Origin: JBOGEN01 sp050743265
GTDB lineage: Bacteria > Actinomycetota > Actinomycetes > JBOGEN01
Direction: 5' to 3'
DNA length: 32,533 nt
Assembly: GCA_050743265.1 (NCBI GenBank)
Contig: JBOGEN010000167.1
Span: 1-32,533, forward strand
Shown: in pieces, positions 30,167 to 32,533 of the stretch
How the letters are laid out: every line of letters starts with the position of its first letter
How positions within the stretch are numbered: position 1 is the stretch's first letter
Made by a program: the position numbers and the translations under genes
The notes under the pieces: model-generated
What the model was told of the DNA's origin: nothing
The model's database searches: none
Seen by the model: the letters and a program-made list of their open reading frames with translations, nothing else

Positions 30167-30340
30167 CTAGTGCGACGCCGAGCCGGAGCCGGAGCCAGAG
30201 CCAGAACCGGACCCCGAGCTGGATCCCGTGTCCCGTGTGGAGCTGCCGTCGTCGCTGCACCCGGCAAGGCCGAGCGTCAGGCCGAGCGCGACGCTGGCCA
30301 AGGCAGCGGCGATCCGTCGGGGTGTCGTGGCGCGGGTCAT
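30167..30340 (-). CDS. Mini-lipoprotein with Gly-Ser tail
   Basis: This is a complete 57-residue frame: a twin-basic N-terminus (TPRRIAAALASVALGLTLG), a lipobox LAGC with the lipidated cysteine at C28, then SDDGSSTRDTG and an S-G-S repeat tail ending A-S-H. After processing only ~30 residues would remain on the membrane, too few for a folded domain. The ATG overlaps the stop of the upstream glycosyltransferase as ATGA, with AGGAAGGG before it; its stop is 11 bases before the permease ATG. It sits exactly where an EfeO-like periplasmic partner would be expected. It may be a remnant, a tether or an unrecognised FTR1 partner; I cannot tell which. Confidence 0.75.
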   Translation of the reverse strand: MTRATTPRRIAAALASVALGLTLGLAGCSDDGSSTRDTGSSSGSGSGSGSGSGSASH

Positions 30341-31923
30341 GGCGTTCCCTTCCTGCGGTCAGGGGAGGTCAGGGGTTCGGGGGTGGGCACCGGCAGGGGC
30401 CGGTCGGGAGGTGGTTCGCGCGAGGTCGCGGTCGAGCGCCAGGCCAGCGCGGCACAGGCGAGGACGCCGATCGTCCAGGCGACGTGACGGGCCCAGAGGC
30501 CCAGCCCGTCCCCGCGGTAGTCGGGCAGCAGGACGCGGCGGGCCGCGTACAGCGGGTCGTCCACGTTCTCGAAGCCGACGACCCAGGTGATCTCGCGCGC
30601 CCACCCGTCGACGAGCAGCGCGAGCATGGTGACCACCCCGGCCACCGCCAGCGCTCCCGCGAACACCCGCAGCCGACGTGCCCACGGCGCACCGGACGCG
30701 TCCAGGCGAGCCAGACAGACCAGGACGAGCAGGAGCGCGACCGGCAGGACGACGACGACCTGGCGGCCGGGCCACCAGAACCCGTGCATGGTGAGCGCGA
30801 CGTACGTGGCCACGAGCCACCCGGCGAGCACCGGGAGCCCGAGCACCCCCACGCCCGTGACGCGCCGCCGCAGGAGCACGGCCAGCGCAGGGACGACGAG
30901 CAGCCAAGCCGGCTGCCACGCGGCGATGCCGAAGCCGCGGTCGACCAGGAGGCCGACGAGGCGCAGGCTGCGACCGAGGTAGTCTGGCTCGACGCCGACG
31001 ACGGAGAACTCACCCGTGCTGGTGAAGTGGTCGCCGGACGCGTACACGGTCCACCCGCCCCAGACGGCCTGGTGGACGGCCAGGTAGACGATCCCCGCGA
31101 GGGCCAGCCCACCCGCCAGTGCTGACGCTCCCCGGACGCGCCGCGCACGGACCAGCCGTACCAGCCCGACCACGGCCAGGACCGCCGCCACCGGGGCGAA
31201 CTTCACCCCGAGCCAGGGCAGCGCGACCACCGCGACGCCGAGCGCGACCGGCCCGCCCCGCCCCAGACGACCGGTGAGCGCGGCCACGGCCCCGACGACG
31301 GCGAGCGCGGCGGGGATCTCCGGGTAGACCTGGTGGGCGTACACGGCGAGCGGAGGGGACGCGAACGCCAGCGCCACTCCGGCGGTGGCGAGGCCCACCG
31401 GCACGCGGAAGCGCCGGACCGCCACCCAGAGCGTGAGAGCCGCCGTGACCGCGGCGAGCAGGACGAGCGCCGCCTTGGCCGCCAGGAACCCGCCCAGGCC
31501 CATCGGTACGGCGAGCAGGACGGGCAGCAGCGGGTCGTGTGGGCTGAGCCGTGACCCGTCGGGCTGCACCTGGGTCTGCACCGGCAGCGGGACATCGGAG
31601 AAGGCACGCCAGCGCCGGTCCCGGAGCTCGTCCGTGAGGTCGAGATCGGCATCCTCGGCCAGGCTGAGCGCGCTGAGCAGGTACTGCGGCTCGTCCACGG
31701 AAGCCTGGCCCCCATGGGTGGCGCGAACCCCCAGGCCGGCCAGGCCGACCGCCAGGGTGACGAGGGCGACGAGCAGCGCCGCCCCCCGCAGGCCGAGTCG
31801 CGGCAGGCCGAGCCGCGGCTGCGCACCGTCGAGCGGTCGAGCGGGAGCCACGTCGGGCGGCAGGTCGGGCCGCGGCTCCGGCGGTGCGCCGGTGCCCGGA
31901 CCCTGGACCGCGGGTGTGGTCAC
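30337..31923 (-). CDS. Polytopic membrane glycosyltransferase (GT-C type)
   Basis: The product has 528 residues with about ten to twelve hydrophobic helices. After a ~40-residue cytoplasmic Pro-rich N-terminus, the first membrane helix leads to an extracytoplasmic loop with SVDEPQYLLSALSLAEDADL, whose acidic pair matches the GT-C 'D/E in loop 1' feature. A large loop (RRWRAFSDVPLPVQTQVQPD) follows. Such enzymes use polyprenyl-phosphate sugars to modify lipids, glycans or proteins at the outer face; donor and acceptor are unknown. The start is GTG 31923, overlapping the epimerase stop (GTGA). The stop overlaps the mini-lipoprotein ATG (ATGA). With the epimerase it forms a sugar-modification unit running into the iron permease genes. 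Confidence 0.8.
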   Translation of the reverse strand: MTTPAVQGPGTGAPPEPRPDLPPDVAPARPLDGAQPRLGLPRLGLRGAALLVALVTLAVGLAGLGVRATHGGQASVDEPQYLLSALSLAEDADLDLTDELRDRRWRAFSDVPLPVQTQVQPDGSRLSPHDPLLPVLLAVPMGLGGFLAAKAALVLLAAVTAALTLWVAVRRFRVPVGLATAGVALAFASPPLAVYAHQVYPEIPAALAVVGAVAALTGRLGRGGPVALGVAVVALPWLGVKFAPVAAVLAVVGLVRLVRARRVRGASALAGGLALAGIVYLAVHQAVWGGWTVYASGDHFTSTGEFSVVGVEPDYLGRSLRLVGLLVDRGFGIAAWQPAWLLVVPALAVLLRRRVTGVGVLGLPVLAGWLVATYVALTMHGFWWPGRQVVVVLPVALLLVLVCLARLDASGAPWARRLRVFAGALAVAGVVTMLALLVDGWAREITWVVGFENVDDPLYAARRVLLPDYRGDGLGLWARHVAWTIGVLACAALAWRSTATSREPPPDRPLPVPTPEPLTSPDRRKGTP

Positions 31924-32533
31924 GGTGCCACCGGAGTGGGTGCGCGGGCCGCCTGCCCCGTCGCCCCTGTCGCCGCGGCGTGGCGGGCCTGCCGTGCGAC
32001 GAGGGCGGGCAGGTCGGTGTGCGGGACGAAGCCGGCGAGGCCGTGCAGCCGGCGCGTGTCCGCGAGCGTGGCGGGAGGCTCCACCCTGCTCGCGGGGACG
32101 AGGTCGAGATGCACGTCCACGTCCAGGGCGGCGGCGACCGCGTCCGCGACGGCGCGCAGCGTGTGGCCTGTCCCGGTGCCGATGTTCACGGTTCCCGACG
32201 CCCCAGAGGTCACCGAGGCACGCAGGGCGCGGACCACGTCGGCGACGTCCGTGATGTCGCGGGTCCGCTCGGGCGAGCCGAGCACGCACAGCGGTCGTCC
32301 GGCCGCGGCGGCGCGCAGCCAGCGGGAGATGACCATGTCCGGCCGCTGGCCCTCCCCCGCCACGGTGAACGGTCGGGCGACGACCACCCGCCCTCCGGTC
32401 TCGGCGCGGTGCCGGCACAACGCCTCGGCGAGCACCTTGCTGCGCGCGTACCCGCCGCGGGGGCGCAGTGGCCGGTCCTCGGCGCACGGGCGCCCGTCCG
32501 ACCCCCCGTACACCGACGACGACGAGGCGACGA
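31920..32533 (-). CDS. NAD-dependent epimerase/dehydratase (5' end outside window)
   Basis: The gene runs off the right edge; 204 codons of its C-terminal part are visible. The frame enters with VASSSSVYGGSD and continues to YARSKVLAEALC, the S-(x)n-Y-(x3)-K catalytic triad of short-chain extended dehydrogenases. Later segments VARPFTVAGEGQRPDMVISR, RDITDVADVVRAL and GTVNIGTGTG are the usual substrate-domain landmarks of nucleotide-sugar epimerases/dehydratases. The NAD-binding GxxGxxG lies upstream, outside the window. Its stop overlaps the glycosyltransferase GTG. The exact sugar-nucleotide substrate cannot be read from sequence. Confidence 0.85.
   Translation of the reverse strand, partial: VASSSSVYGGSDGRPCAEDRPLRPRGGYARSKVLAEALCRHRAETGGRVVVARPFTVAGEGQRPDMVISRWLRAAAAGRPLCVLGSPERTRDITDVADVVRALRASVTSGASGTVNIGTGTGHTLRAVADAVAAALDVDVHLDLVPASRVEPPATLADTRRLHGLAGFVPHTDLPALVARQARHAAATGATGQAARAPTPVAP

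Overview
The window reads as chromosomal DNA of a high-GC Gram-positive bacterium (Actinomycetota). The evidence is strong G/C third-position bias, many GTG starts, a maltooligosyl-trehalose operon, a LigC-type ATP-dependent DNA ligase with a stand-alone LigD-type polymerase, the coproporphyrin-type haem genes hemE-hemY-hemQ, and the neighbours DUF3000 - LuxR-type regulator - RNase D. I recall that last gene order from Streptomyces and relatives. I cannot name the genus. I saw no tRNA, rRNA, CRISPR array, insertion sequence or prophage.

Layout, left to right. The 3' end of a sirohydrochlorin-chelatase-like gene (to 449) is followed by glgX(treX)-treY-(small GlsB-type membrane protein)-treZ (573-7305). 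Together these debranch glycogen and convert it to trehalose. A RibD C-terminal-type reductase (7343-8131) converges on a 617-residue membrane-anchored beta-helix-like protein of unknown function (8142-9995, minus). LigC (10126-11205) and the LigD-type polymerase domain (18085-19116, minus) flank about 6.9 kb of mostly exported functions: three secreted proteins in one run (11491-14787), a large secreted six-hairpin glycosidase-like protein (14922-17510) and a Usp-like cytoplasmic protein (17575-18063).

msrB, a PAP2 phosphatase and the haem operon hemE-hemY-hemQ (minus) follow. Next to hemE lies an overlooked 66-residue two-CxxC protein (24137-24337). After an EamA transporter (minus) come DUF3000, a LuxR-type regulator and RNase D (plus). 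The right end is a minus-strand block: an NAD-dependent epimerase (cut by the window end), a membrane glycosyltransferase, a 57-residue lipoprotein, an FTR1 iron permease and an unrecognised helical protein. Their starts and stops overlap or nearly touch from the epimerase to the permease.

Three things deserve attention. (1) The exported cluster: its first two proteins share a C-terminal two-cysteine module that I do not recognise as a named domain, and the first and third share an A-x-A-Y-W signal-peptide junction. No sortase or dedicated signal peptidase lies nearby. (2) Perfect inverted repeats that fold the ribosome-binding site of the next gene into a stem (14892-14916 and 17521-17569). 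The second precedes a gene whose best start is CTG. (3) Nine genes with a -10-like hexamer 6-7 bases before the start codon and no ribosome-binding site, which suggests leaderless transcripts. All functional calls come from motif and family recognition by eye; no database search was run.
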